From Tanypteryx hageni (lineage: Eukaryota; Arthropoda; Insecta; Odonata; Petaluridae): DNA of 64,000 nucleotides. Where the stretch lies: positions 128,245,307 to 128,309,306 of the forward strand of contig CM054114.1 in assembly GCA_028673005.1 (NCBI GenBank), given 5' to 3'. The notes below the pieces were generated by a model that saw only the letters and a list, made by a program, of their open reading frames with translations, ran no database searches and was not told the DNA's origin. Of the stretch, positions 1 to 11,682 are shown in pieces (the stretch's first letter is position 1; each line of letters begins with the position of its first letter). A program made the translations under genes and the position numbers.

Positions 1-1600
1 TGCTTTATCTATAAATACGTTTTGTTTTATTAGGCTAACACATAGTTTAGTTTTTGTTGTTTTCATCTTGAAAATTGTACTGCATAACTACTGGAGACTT
101 ATCTCTAGCGGAATTGGATCATTTTCCTCCGAAAAGAAAACCAGACAAAATTGGGAACTATTTCCAAAAGCAAACTTCCCGTAACACCTGTTAAGCGTTT
201 CATTAAGCCGATCTTCTGACACAATATCTTAAGTGATAATTCAATCAATTTCTGTCTCTATAACAAACCACTTCATTGCAGAGCATACGTTTTAAACTCA
301 TGAACTTTCTTAGTAAAAACTTGTAAGGAAATTTATGTAAATCTATGTGATTGGAGAGACAAAAAAGTTCTTTTTTTCCATTCACAAGCGGACAAATTTA
401 GATTTGAATAACAAAACGCAAATAGATGTGCTACAATAATTTGAAAACATTTAAACAATTTGATATTAGTTTTTGTTTTAAACCGCGGAATAATTTTAAA
501 ACCACAACATTTTATTGAAGATTCTGTAATCAAAACAAAATCGATAAAATACATATCGAAACTTCACATACATTTTTCCAGAGCTATTACATTAATCGTG
601 AAATTTTGGCAATTCTCAAACGGTCTCACTGGTAATTTAGTTCGGTTTTTATAATCGAGTTTTAATAACAAAGAAAACAACTTAACACAGTCTTTCAAAC
701 TACAAGGAAATGAGTCTTTTAGCTTCATCTAAGTAAGCTGCTGTTCGACCGCTAGAGAATCTAGATTACTAATGACGAACTGCCGTTGGATGGTATTGGA
801 CCCGATAATATATCAGTAGGCGGAACTTGCTAATCCTGCACGCAGCGAGATATCCAAAACCCTTGCCTTCCATCATTACCCTATGGGAAACCGTTTACTC
901 CCTAATGTGCTTGCGTCAGGTTTGGTAGGGGGTCGTTAACGAGATAATTGACGTCATGGCTTATCCAAAACCGTGTGCAATTAACATAACAAATGCCTCG
1001 CACCAACTATCTACGCGAGCGTTTGATAGGTGAACCGAACAAGTTAATCGCCGGAGTTGAGTCGACGCGTTTGATGCAGCTGACGCGGTCGCCTTATGAG
1101 AGAGACGAGAGAGGGCAAATCGCTGGAAATTGGGCCGTAAAATCATATTGCATCCTAAAATTCGTGTTTATTAATTCCAAAAAAAACTTCAAACAAAATA
1201 ATTCGAGCCCGATTACGTTTACGAAGCGAACTATAGGAGCAATTCCGCCAACGAAAATGCCGCGCGGTGATTTTCGCATGTACAATTTGACAAGATGACA
1301 CACTTAAGCGTTGAATTAAGATTGATAAAATTAATTTCAGCAAAACAGTTTCCCCTCGCCTTGATAAACCAAATACGAAAGCAAAACTTATATCCTCGAT
1401 TTAACTTGCTAAGTATTAATAAAACGCACGCAATCCAATGGGACAGCAACACCTGCGAGCTTAACGCCTGTAACGCGCAATCATAACAAAATATTTTGCT
1501 TTCCGATAACCATCTTGTGAGTTCTATGCCTCAAATATTTTGTTCGACTGTAGTTTTCCCTTACATATTCACTGTTTGCGTTAAATTGTCCTTAAAAAAA
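1..1600. other. anonymous AT-rich DNA
   Basis: I recognise no gene, domain or structured repeat here. The short open frames (up to about 100 codons) overlap one another on both strands, have no protein-like composition and are what AT-rich non-coding DNA yields by chance. The part from about 820 to 1300 is less AT-rich than its surroundings but shows no motif I can name. Confidence 0.5.
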
Positions 1601-1611
1601 GAATTATTCGT

Positions 1612-1690
1612 AGGATGAGCTGATTAGCAAGATATTCTTACGCGTGTTGGATCCAAGTTCGATACCTGCCGATGGAGGTTTATTCATCTT
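1612..1690 (+). repeat. possible tRNA-derived SINE head
   Basis: The stretch around 1655-1670 reads AAGTTCGATACCTGCC, close to the pol III B box (GGTTCRANNCC) followed by the CCTGCC seen after the B box of the SINEs near 13.05 and 54.75 kb. A tRNA-like A-box region (ctgattagc) lies about 35 bases upstream. It is not a tRNA gene because no acceptor stem closes. This is a weak call. Confidence 0.3.
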
Positions 1691-2229
1691 GAGCTTGCCT
1701 TTTCCCCAATCCGTGTAATACAACAAGGGCATACATGAACACTCCTTCCATCTTTAAAGAAGACTAGCAAAGAATTGAAAAGCAGGGATTCAGAATCTGG
1801 ACGATAAGCAAGCTCCTAAACTAAGATTTAAACACTTGGATGTCCAATCTCTGAAATTAAATATCGAACCTACATATGTACTACATGATCGTTTGAATGC
1901 AGGTGCTGATCCGAAGTCTACATCTAAAAAACTTGGAAAAACGAGCCACGCTATTCGAATGCATAAAACCCGTTATCGATGGTGATCCACCGTTAATTGA
2001 TTCTTAAGAGACGGAATATGCATATTTCCGAAATGTTTTTTTGCTATTTGGAGATTTTTATTGGAGATATCTTTGTTGTTACAGGGATGGTTAAACAAGT
2101 TCGTCTCGAGACCAGAGATAGTCGGCGGAATCTTGGGAAATCCCCATAAGGAATGAATGAAAAACGGACCGTCAAATCAACGACGAAGATAGCGAAACAC
2201 CCAAGGAGGCGTAACTGACTCACTAACTC

Positions 2230-2830
2230 CTAAAAACACAAAAGTACGATAAAAATCTGCTCACCGCTTTTTCGAGATCGAATGGCTCCTTCCGCTCGAC
2301 CCTTCGCGCTCCTTCCTTCCTCCTGGCTCGAAGAATCGGCGGGATTCCAACTTCCGACTTTCCGAACGCAGGGCACACTCCTTGGCCCCCCAAACGACTT
2401 CCCGAGACACCGGTAGTCGTAACAAACCTTCCTCCTCTTCAATCTTAGGACATCTAAAGGAGGTTATTCACGTGATCGGGGTCCGCCACGAGACCCGTCC
2501 TAAAAGACGAAAAGTGGGACACGAGGTATCAGGGCATACCGCCTCCGGTGGCGAGACCCCACCATGCCGTGCAGCCAAACAGGCGACTACTGGCGCGGGT
2601 GAATTCTCGCGCCAACCACTTCGCGCGTAGTGTGCGAATGCCTCCTCTCCTCCCTCAACCCCGTTAACCTCTCTCCCCACGCTCGCAGTTCCGTAACGAA
2701 CGTCTCCCTCCTCCGAACCGCCGCTACGAGCCGGCGAAAGCTTCCCATTGGTCGAGGCTGTCGGCCACGGTGACGCGCGAGGAGACTGCGCCGTCTGCAA
2801 GGAGGCGGGTGAGTTAGATGGGGGAAAACG
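2230..2830 (+). promoter_or_regulatory. CpG-rich block; candidate promoter and first exon
   Basis: This 600-base stretch is far richer in G+C and in CpG than its flanks. It holds an inverted CCAAT box (CCATTGG at 2745-2751) about 55 bases upstream of a near-perfect 5' splice donor (GCGG|GTGAGTTA, cut after 2808). Both strands are open for about 110 codons at 2468-2800, but neither frame resembles a protein I know. What is seen is the base composition and the two short motifs. That this is the 5' end of a host transcript on the plus strand is inference; an unmethylated non-genic GC island or an old element is possible. Confidence 0.35.
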
Positions 2831-3128
2831 GTCGTCTCTTTTTAGAGAAGGAAAGGGTATAGTTAATGGGGGTGGGATGGGGTCGGGAGGAGGATAAAAG
2901 GGGGAGGCGGAGAGTTGTGTGCTTTAAGAGAGAGATCTTTATGTGGCCGAGTGGGAAGAAGGGGTAAAGGAACTGTCGATCGTGCGGGAAAGGATACGTT
3001 TACTCCTCTATGCGAAATACATTCGTTGCGGGAAAGTGTTCTACGCATGCCGTAATTACGTTTAACGGAACATGTTTTAACAAAATACGAAGAGAAAAAT
3101 AACTTTATAAGGAATATTCACCTCGAAG
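2831..3128. other. purine-rich transition stretch
   Basis: From about 2860 to 2990 the plus strand is purine-rich (GGGGTGGGATGGGG-like). The sequence then falls back to AT-rich DNA. No gene is seen. If the donor at 2808 is real this would be the start of an intron. Confidence 0.3.
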
Positions 3129-3410
3129 AGTGGCGCGCAACCTTTTTAAATCGCGGACCACACAGTCACGGATAAATTTGCAAAGTGCCACGCAATTTGT
3201 CAAAAACATACTATCAATATAAAGACAATTTAAGTACTTATGGTAGTTTGCATTTCCAGCCATCTTTTTCACCTTTCTATAAATATCTTCGTCCCTAATG
3301 ATTCGACGGTTATATAAGCCGATTGGTTAATAAAATTCAAAAGTGAAAATAGTTTGAAGGCTCTGCGGGCCCCCTGAAATCGAGACGCAGGCCACAGGTT
3401 GCGCATCACT
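3129..3410. mobile_element. hAT-like non-autonomous element (MITE)
   Basis: About 280 bases bounded by imperfect inverted ends: AGTGGCGCGCAACCTTTTT on the left and, read inward from the right, AGTGATGCGCAACCTGTGG. The form CAGTG(A/G)nGCGCAACC and the inner GCGGACCAC / GCGGGCC words are typical of hAT-type short elements of animals. No 8-base target duplication can be recognised with confidence, so the copy is probably old. It has no coding capacity. Confidence 0.6.
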
Positions 3411-4202
3411 AACTTAGGATACATAAAACACGTTTTAGTATGCCATTACAATCATAAGATGTAACAGTACCGCATTGAAATGTGACTTGGTAGTACCCGC
3501 GAGCATAAAATAATACGTAACAGCTAAATTGATGTCGTGTATGGTATATCTTTCTTAACTTTCGCATCGCGCCATAGCATGAGTATCAAATCATATGAGG
3601 CCGGCAAGTTCCAAATCTGCGGCTCTCTTGTTTTACTGCCAATGCGTTATAGAGGGACTTCTTAATGATCATGGAGTGACGTTACAGTAAGAAACTGATA
3701 ATTTCTTAATGCTAGCGATGGCTTGAGTTTTTTATTAAGACATTTAGGATGCTTAGAAATTGAATACTCAATACTTAAGGCTACCCCAGACCGGGAGCGG
3801 AAATCTTGCAGTCTTTTCTCATTTTCACTCTTACAGGACGAGCCAAGGTCAACCTCGGTAATATAATGTTTTATCGTCTGCTAGGTTAGAGGCAGAGACA
3901 AAGGGTGACACTCAAATTACCTGGCCGGCAATTTTTCTCGGTAGAACGAAGTTGAGATATCTTAAAAGATATCATTTTCAGTTAGCTTCACGGAACGAAT
4001 TTCAACATACACTCGTGGGATAAGAAAAAAACAGCCCATTTCAGATCGAACGCAAGGAGCGAAAAAACACTATATTTCGGAGCATGATTATGGTTTATCC
4101 AACACAGAGAAGAGTAAAAATGTGAAAACTTCGCAGATATTTTTCTCTCCCTGTTTGACTTGGTGGTTAATCTCAATGCTGTTACATCTAGTCCGAAATA
4201 TA

Positions 4203-4363
4203 CAGTCGAGCATCGATAACTCGGATCAAAAGGGCAGCCATCAAAACTTCGACTAATGGAAACTTCAATTAATAGAACTTTTTATAGAGTAAGAACTGGG
4301 AATGGGGAAAAAATTTATCAAAAATTCGAGTTGCACACTTTTGAACAATTTGAGGTTCTACTG
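4203..4363. mobile_element. pogo/Tigger-type MITE, 161 bp
   Basis: The left end CAGTCGAGCATCGATAACTC matches, inverted, the right end (read inward CAGTAGAACCTCAAATTGTT). The left flank is TA, the target of pogo-type elements; the right flank has drifted to TG. The left end is clearly related to the better preserved copy at 11829-11978. No coding sequence. Confidence 0.6.
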
Positions 4364-5307
4364 TGCTTCAAAACTATTTGATCCTAGTGCGATTTGAATT
4401 TGAAACCTCATAGAGTTTTCTTATACGGCAAGTCCCCGCTATAGTTCGGAGAGCCGTTCTTGAAAACTATAACATATAACGAAAAGACGCATAACGAAAT
4501 TTAATTTTGTATATAATACACTTTATAATAAAAGTAATGGTTATGTTCCCGGCAGAATTTTCGTGGCACTCCAAAATAATTTTAAAATTATTCAAAACAG
4601 TAGGGGGAGAGGAAACGGCGGTATGTTGAGGCGAAGCAGAGGATGGGGAAGAGGGAGGAGCGGTAGAGGAAGGGGGAGCGACCGTTGAGGGAAGAGGATA
4701 GGCGGCAGAGGAAGGGGGAAAGGGGAAAACACCCAAGATCGGTAACTTATAGGAAACCATAAGGAAACCGCTCCCCAATTCACCACGCATGAAAATTGAA
4801 ATATTGAATTTCCCTGGGCTAGACTGGATATTTCAGCTAGTTAAGACACAGTATTGTTCCATAAAATCCGCAAGATTAATTTCTTGCTGATAGCATAGCA
4901 ATTTATATAACTAAATAAAGAATAATATCAATGTAAAATTGATGACAGCTAAACGTAAGTGGGATTCCCTGGGTAGGACTATACTGTTTCTGCTTTGACA
5001 ATATCTAGCTTCTACTGACTAAACGTCAAGTACACAAGAAATAACATAGTCACCTATATGAAATTGGAATTTTGTCTTTTGCTCTTCATAAAAAATGAAT
5101 ATGCGAAGCGACGTGACTTCGAACGAAACACATTCCTCAATTCATTTACGAGCTACAAACACCCATCCCTCGCTTTGTTTGGTGCATGAGTTACTCGAAA
5201 AGAACGTGTAAAGCGAAATAATATTAACAATCCGTCTTTATTGATGGCGATATTTGGACTATCATGCTCATTTTTACATATAACCCTGTTATGACAAACA
5301 CAAACAT

Positions 5308-5378
5308 ATATGTCCTAGGCTGTATTCGAACCTGAACCTTAGTGTACGTTGGCAGAGACTCTAACCAAGTGTTTTTAA
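5308..5378 (-). repeat. tRNA-derived SINE head
   Basis: On the minus strand an A-box-like TTGGTTAGAGTC (about 5363-5376) and a clean B box AGGTTCGAATAC (about 5321-5333) stand at tRNA-like spacing. Next to it on the plus strand is GTGTTTTTAACCTTTTTAAG (from 5367), which looks like one end of a hAT-type MITE, so the SINE was probably cut or bordered by that element. No acceptor stem is seen, so this is not a tRNA gene. Confidence 0.5.
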
Positions 5379-5429
5379 CCTTTTTAAGTGGCAGAACTCT
5401 TTGGAATGGAGAATAAATTGGCGGAACAC

Positions 5430-5470
5430 CTATACATATATATATATATATATACATACGCATATATATT
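5430..5470. repeat. (TA)n microsatellite
   Basis: A short run of alternating T and A with two interruptions (ACATACGC). Confidence 0.85.
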
Positions 5471-6073
5471 TACCATGGCTGTGGGAACGCGCATGCGTAC
5501 TGCAGCAGGCTAGAAGTTGTAACCTGCTACTTTCTGCTTCCCCGATAGATGGACATACGGGGTGAGATCAAAATAAAAACACTTTTTATTTTTAAATTCG
5601 TCAATAAATCTAAATTTATAGATAAACTATTATCGGTGGAATATTTCGTGGATCACTCGGGCAATGTCAGTGGAACACCGGTTGAAAAACAATGCTCTAA
5701 CCACTCGTTTACCAAGACCGTGCATAGTTTGCGGTGTTTTCCAGATAGGAATATATATGAGGTTACATCTGAGCGCCATCTTGAATTCAACGAGAAAAAA
5801 TTTAGTTAAATTATATGCATAATTACTTCCTCTATTCTTTAACATAACATCTACAATCGTTCTGAAACATTTTATAATTTTTAATGCCTGTTGAATGTTC
5901 CTAAACCATATGAAAATGGGTGACCGTGAAATTCTTAGTAGTTCTCTAAAAAGTAAAACCGTGCAAAACTGAAAACACGTAAACCAAAACCGCGCAAAGC
6001 GAGGGATAATTGTATAAGCAAAGCAACCTATAACGGGGCGACGTATAAGGTGAGTTGTCCTATAGATTTTCAT

Positions 6074-7720
6074 TTAAAAGAGGGACGCCTGAATGTATTT
6101 TTTGTGTTTCACTGCCTCGCATGAATTGGACGGATGAGAGATAGACTTTGTTTCTCGGACCGTGACGGAAGCGAAATATATGCGGTGCGTATTTTTTTCG
6201 GTCTCGCGGGATTTGTCTCGCGCAATTACTCCATCATCGTCGATTCGACCCATAAGGGAAATTGGCTGCCATCGATACGTGGAAAATGATTGGGAAAAAA
6301 GTTCGGAGGGAAAAAATTTTTTAAAAAAGCTTTCGCTCGACCTCGGGATTTTGCGATAGGCTCGCATAGGTATGGTCGATTTAACGAGCGAATAGTTCAT
6401 TTTTGCCTGCATAGGTAAATTTTTAAACGCTTTCGGGAGAGGAAAGGATCCGCGGGAGCGGAACGCGGATTTTGAAAATTTTAGAGCGTGTAATTTCCGG
6501 CGCGAAAATCGCGAACACTTTGATAAAAAGAAAACAGCATTTTAGTGATGAATCTAAAATGTCGCAGTTTTTCTAGCAAAATTCCACCCACGGAAAAAGA
6601 AATAAAAGTCACTCAAGTCGCTCCATCCGCTGTGAACATATGTATATGTCCAAGTATCCGTGTGAGCAGAATTTTAAAACAACGCTTTTGAGCAACTTTA
6701 GCAAAGAGCATTTTTCTGTATTCCCCACATTTGCAAGCTTGTCAATTTTTTTGTATCATTTTTCCTGAGTGTCCTTACATTATACACATCGTTAGATCAA
6801 TTTATTGCGTAATTTAATTTTTTCCCGCTGATAGAAGCTTTGTTTTTCTGAAAGCGGCTTTTGCTTTCACTATTTTAGTCCTTATTTTATTTGTGCATCT
6901 CTCGTTCTGATGCTTACTAGATATTAACATTCTGGAACAGCCTAGTGCTTCCTTATCCTAAGCAGAGATAAGGAGATAAGGCGCTTAACGCAAAATTTTA
7001 GAAAGCACCTCATTTACATAGATATTATTTTTCCTGCGCTTTAAAAAAGAATGATAGCGTTTTATGAACAATGAATTTAACATTGGAGTATTAAATTAAC
7101 ATTTATTTTTGAAAAAATAAATTTTCGACATTTTTGCGGAAAAGTTTGGCACCTCTTGCAGGCAGCGTCTATGGCAAATGCCTAGTTACGGCATTTTGTT
7201 CAAGTTTTCTTTTTTTCCCGAAATTTGTGTGAGCTTGGTTGTTTTTTATTTATTTCTAATCAGTATTTTCTACCCGTCATTACCAGTATATTTATAGTTT
7301 TATGGAGTTCCTTTTTCTTTAACGTTGTATTGTCGTTGGCATTGATGCAGCTACTCACTGTTACGCCCAGGGCGTTTCCTCAACTGCGACACTTACTGCT
7401 ATACCTATAATTAGGAAGAGTTGAAGGCTATCTGCCCTGACCGTTCCACTTCAAACTACACCATTGGTAGTGCGCAGAACCTCATGAATTGGCATCCGGA
7501 TAATAACCGAATTTCAATACCGTCCGTTATTGTGATTAAAGTACTCAAATATGACAAATGCTCTTTTGAAAGAAGCATTGACTTTTTCTTTTGCTCCAAA
7601 CATATTCTTGTGGAATTGGATGAGAACCACATGATCGAAGGGAGAAAGTGAGACACAGCATGATGCGATGGAAAAGTGACAAAAATTATCCACGACATGA
7701 TAAATACTTCAGAAATAAAG
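6074..7720. other. anonymous AT-rich DNA
   Basis: No recognisable gene or repeat structure. Short open frames on both strands (60-112 codons) overlap and have no recognisable domain. The plus-strand frame at 7421-7651 (76 codons) has a fairly protein-like composition, but I find no family for it. Confidence 0.45.
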
Positions 7721-7735
7721 CAAATTTAAAAGGAG

Positions 7736-7915
7736 TAGAGTAGAAACAACAGCAAAAACAATGAATAGAACGACGGAAACAACAACATATATACAAACAA
7801 CAAAGCGGGCAATAAAAATAAAAAGTCAACAAAATCTATTCGACAAGAACTACAACAAGAATAACGATAACCATAGCAATAATAATTAAAGGGACAACAG
7901 CAACAATTAAAAAAA
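7736..7915. repeat. A-rich CAA/AAC low-complexity stretch
   Basis: About 180 bases dominated by degenerate AAC, CAA and ATA triplets. The minus-strand open frame across it reads as a cysteine/tyrosine/phenylalanine-rich string and is a composition artefact. Confidence 0.7.
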
Positions 7916-8149
7916 CCATAGATGTAGCTGAAGAGGTAAGAAGAGACAAACATGAAGCGTGAGATACAACAGGAAAGGAAAAAGCAATCTCTGGAGAACT
8001 AACGAGCTCTACCCGACTTACTCACTCCTCTTTCAACGCAATTCTGAATTCGCATCGAAATACTTTAAGAATAGGAAAGCTAGCGACTTCATGGAAATAT
8101 TTCCCTCCCTCTTATTCGATAACTTTAAATTCTATCTCCGAACCGTTAT

Positions 8150-8262
8150 AATTTAAACATCAACTACTGATGATGAGAGCTTGGCTCTTGAAATACGTGT
8201 TTAGCGTTATTGGTCTCTTCTAAATCCTCACTTAGCGTTACTGGTCTTCTCTAAGCCCTCAA
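8150..8262 (+). ncRNA. hammerhead-like motif followed by a 30-bp tandem repeat
   Basis: CTGATGA at 8167-8173 is followed by T, a stem GAGAGC (8175-8180), loop TTG, GCTCTT (8184-8189; last pair G.T) and GAAA (8190-8193). That is the order of the hammerhead core (CUGANGA, stem II, GAAA). CTA before the core can pair with TAG after GTGTT (8198-8205), giving a short stem I and a possible GUU cleavage triplet. One extra base follows CUGAUGA, and stem III would be tiny, as is known for hammerheads of Penelope-like elements. Downstream, TTAGCGTTAYTGGTCT occurs twice 30-31 bases apart. Ribozyme activity is inference; this is probably a transposon remnant. Confidence 0.4.
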
Positions 8263-8670
8263 TTTTACGGTTTTGAGATAGAATTTCAAGGTATCAGTTA
8301 ACTTCACCGTAATCTTCCCTCCTAATTGTTATGCCTCTTATTCAATGAAGGTTGAAGATAGACGGTAAAACATTACTGACAATTCACATTCATACCCAAT
8401 ACGTTAGGTTGAAAAAAAACTATTTTGTTTTCCACTAGTTTCATAAAGCATAATAAACAGGTAAAATAACAGCGTATGGTTTCAAATTTAAACTTTGGAA
8501 TTTGGTCCTTGATGTTTGCCGCAATTTAAGAAATTAAGGTGTAATTTAAAAAGGTAGTAGGTAAGTGTCGTTTCGAAGATCTAAAAACAGTCTGGCGAAC
8601 TAACATAACGAGATCATCTATAAAAAACTAAAATATTTCTCTATAACAGTAATTAAAATATTGGAAAACT

Positions 8671-8681
8671 ATATGCTCATA
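8671..8681. repeat. left target-site duplication of the RTE LINE
   Basis: ATATGCTCATA here is repeated exactly at 11706-11716, directly after the 3' tail of the LINE. This 11-base duplication fixes the limits of the element. Confidence 0.9.
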
Positions 8682-8721
8682 TGGGAAACCACCGCCACAA
8701 TATATCCCATGTAGAGGCATC

Positions 8722-11682
8722 ATGACGGAGTCTTCTCTTGTTAAATATTCCGGAGGCAAAATGGTCCCCCGCTCGGATCTCCGGGGGGGACAACACGAGA
8801 GGTTCCGTTTAACACAAGGAAGGAAGGAAGCTGGAAAGAAGTTGAGAATTGGCACGTGGAATGTTAGAACACTCCTACGAGCAGGGAAGTTGGAAAATTT
8901 AAAGAAAGAGATGAAAATAAATAGAATGGATATGATTGGCTTAAGTGAAATGAGATGGGAAGGAAGAGGGGAAATAAAAAGTGATGACATCACGGTGTAC
9001 TATTCAGGAGGTACTAGAGGAACGAATGGAGTAGGGGTAATTTTGAATAAGGAAATAGCAAATTGTGTACAGAGGGTGATATTTGTAAATGATAGAGCAA
9101 TTGGTCTTAGAATAGGAATGCACCCAAAAGATCTACTGTTGATACAAGTTTATATGCCGACCAGCCAACATGAAGATGAGGCTGTTGAAGAAATATACGA
9201 GAAGATAGAAAATATTATGGAGGAGGAAGGTAAAAACTGTTGCAAGATAGTGATGGGCGATTGGAACGCTGTGGTAGGAGAGGGAAGAGAAGACCAAGTA
9301 GTAGGAAAATTTGGACTAGGAAAAAGAAATGAAAGAGGTGAAAGACTTGTTGAGTTCTGTAAAGAGAAGAGGATGTTTATATCAAATACTTGGTTTGAAA
9401 ATCATAAGAGAAGGCTATACACGTGGAAATCACCAGGAGATGGAGCCAGATATCAAATAGATTATATTCTAGTGGAAGAAAGATATAGAAATGGAGTAAA
9501 AAAGGCATATGAACTTCCAGGAGCAGACATTGACAGTGATCATGTGCTCCTCATGGCCGAAATAAAACTAGCCTTGAAGAAGGTTAAGAAGGCTAAGATA
9601 GTTAGGAAATGGGATTTAGAGAATATAGCCACAGTAGGAAAAGAAAGAATAGGAGAAAAATTAGCTCAGGCAATCAAAAGAGAAAACGTGTCGGAGGAAA
9701 ATGTGGATGAAGCATGGAATAGGATAAAGAAGGCTATAAGGAAAACAGCAGAACAGGCTATTGGGTTTTTCAAAGGAAAAAGAATAAAAAAGCCATGGGT
9801 GACAAAGGAAATGATAGAAAAGATGGAAGAAAGAAGACAATACAAAAGCAGGACTGATGAAGATGGAAAAAGGAAATACAGGAAACTGAATAATGAACTA
9901 AGAAGAGAAACCCAAAAAGCAAGGGAGAGATGGCTAGAGGAGGAATGCTCAGATATAGAAGATCTAGAGAGAAAAGGAATGTATGACTTGATGTATAAGA
10001 AAGTAAAAAATGTAACGTGGGATAGATGGAGAACAAGTGCATGTGTGAAAGAGATTGCAAGTAAAGAAGATAAAGTTCTATATAAGGAAGAGGAGGTCCT
10101 TAATAGATGGAGAGAATACATGGAGGAGTTGTGCAAATCAAATTAAAAACCAAAGGATCTCCGTATTGAAGAGCAGGATGAAATAAATAATGACGAAACA
10201 GGGGTTTCGATATTGAAAATAGAGGTGCTACAAGCAATAAAGGATATGAAGAATGGGAAGGCAATGGGGGTAGATGAGATACCGATAGAATTATTTAAGT
10301 GTCTTAATGAGGAAGGACTGGAAGAAATAGTGAAGTTGTGTAATGCAATCTATGACAAGGGGATGTGGCCAGAGGATTTCGTCCAAACAATTATGATTCC
10401 AATTCCGAAAAAGCAAGGAACAAGAAAATGCAGTGAACACAGGACAATCAGTTTAATTACACATGCAGCAAAGGTTCTACTTAGGGTTATGAACAGGAGA
10501 CTAATTAGCAAAATGGAAGAAAATGCTGCAGAGGAACAGTTTGGATTTAGAAAGAGTAGAGGTACAAGAGATGCAATAGGATTGATAAGAATGAGTGGAG
10601 AGAGATATATAGAAAGGGGTAAAGGAATTAGTCTGTGCTTCATAGATATGGAGAAGGCATTTGACCGAGTGAACTGGGAAAAACTGATGGAAATACTAAA
10701 AGCAAAAAAAGTAGACTGGAAAGATAGAAGGTTAATTAAAGAGCTGTATATGAAACAGAAAGCAGCTATGAGGATAAAAGATGCACAGACCGAATGGTAT
10801 GATCTAGGAAGAGGAGTAAGGCAAGGTTGCTGCTTATCGCCAACCCTGTTCAATATATATGCTGAAGAAATGATTGACAATGGAATAGGGAATGATAAAG
10901 GAATTAGTATTAGGGGTAGAATAATAAATTGTATAAGGTTTGCTGATGACATGGTAATTTTGGCAGATGAAACGAGGCATATTCAGGAAATGGTTACAAA
11001 GGTAGAAGACAGGATGATGGAATATGGAATGAAAATGAACATAAAGAAAACAAAGGTGATGAGAATAGGGGATAGAGAGATTATGAATGTGTCAATAAAG
11101 GATGGAAGAGTGGAGCAAGTAAAACAGTATAGATATTTGGGAAGCATGCTAACTGAAGACTGGAGAAGTGAAAAAGAAATAAGAACAAGAATAGCAATGG
11201 CAAAAGAAACATTTAATAGGAAAAAACGGGTACTATGTGGTAAAATGGATTTAAATCTGAAGAAACGTCTTGTGAAGTGCTATGTTTGGAGTGTATTGCT
11301 TTATGGGTGTGAAACATGGACGCTAAAGAAAAGAGAGAAAGAAAGACTAGAGGCATTTGAAATGTGGGTGTGGAGGCGGATGGAGAAGGTTAAGTGGACG
11401 GATAGGATAAGGAATGAAGCAATACTAACAAGGGTGAATGAGAAGAGAAGATTACTTGAAACAATTCAGAGGAGGAAAAGTAACTGGTTAGGGCATATCT
11501 TGAGAGGAGAAGGTTTACTATTGATGGTGTTGGAAGGATCAGTAGAAGGTGAAAGGAAAAGGGGACGTAGAAGAATAAAAATGTTTGATGATCTGAAAGA
11601 AAGGGGAGGGTATCAGGAAATGAAAGAAATGGCAAGGAACAGAAATGAGTGGAGACAACGATGGTGCCAGGGACCTGCCTAG
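8722..11682 (+). pseudogene. RTE endonuclease-reverse transcriptase, one in-frame stop
   Basis: The protein would nick target DNA and copy its own RNA at the nick. The frame runs 987 codons from the ATG at 8722 (first in frame after the 5' boundary) to TAG at 11680. An APE-type endonuclease fills codons 35-280: IGTWNVRTL, GLSEMRWEG (catalytic Glu), GDWNAVVG, YQIDYILV, SDHVLLMAEI (catalytic His). The reverse transcriptase follows from about codon 500: MGVDEIPIELFK, CFIDMEKAFDRVNW, GVRQGCCLSPTLFNIYAEEM, RFADDMVILAD (catalytic FADD), YRYLGSML. The C-terminal part has CETWTL, WVWRRM and WLGHILR. The only lesion is TAA at 10144-10146, between the two domains; the frame stays open in the same phase after it. 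The copy is therefore recent but probably inactive unless the stop is read through or is a sequencing error. Confidence 0.9.

Larger units (their letters stand above)
4421..6052. mobile_element. possible 1.6-kb pogo-like element, non-coding
   Basis: The sequence CTTATACGGCAAGTCCCCGC at 4421 recurs inverted near 6030-6052 (CTTATACGTCGCCCCGTTATAG read inward, with small gaps), followed inward on both sides by AACG- and GCG-rich words. This suggests the two ends of one element. Inside lie a SINE head, a TA array and open frames of 86 codons (plus strand, 5549-5809) and 147 codons (minus strand, 5630-6073) that overlap and resemble no transposase I know. The pairing of the ends is an inference from a gapped match. 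Confidence 0.35.

Noticed and set aside
2766..2840. A plus-strand reading with CAVCKEAG, suggesting a CxxC zinc finger
   Set aside because: Only one Cys pair is present, and the frame runs into GGGATGGGG low complexity; no further ligand pairs follow.
5630..6073. 147-codon minus-strand frame as a gene
   Set aside because: It overlaps an 86-codon plus-strand frame, has no recognisable domain, and lies in a candidate non-coding element.
9666..10952. Minus-strand frames of 96-200 codons across the RTE element
   Set aside because: Antisense shadows of the LINE frame; no domain.
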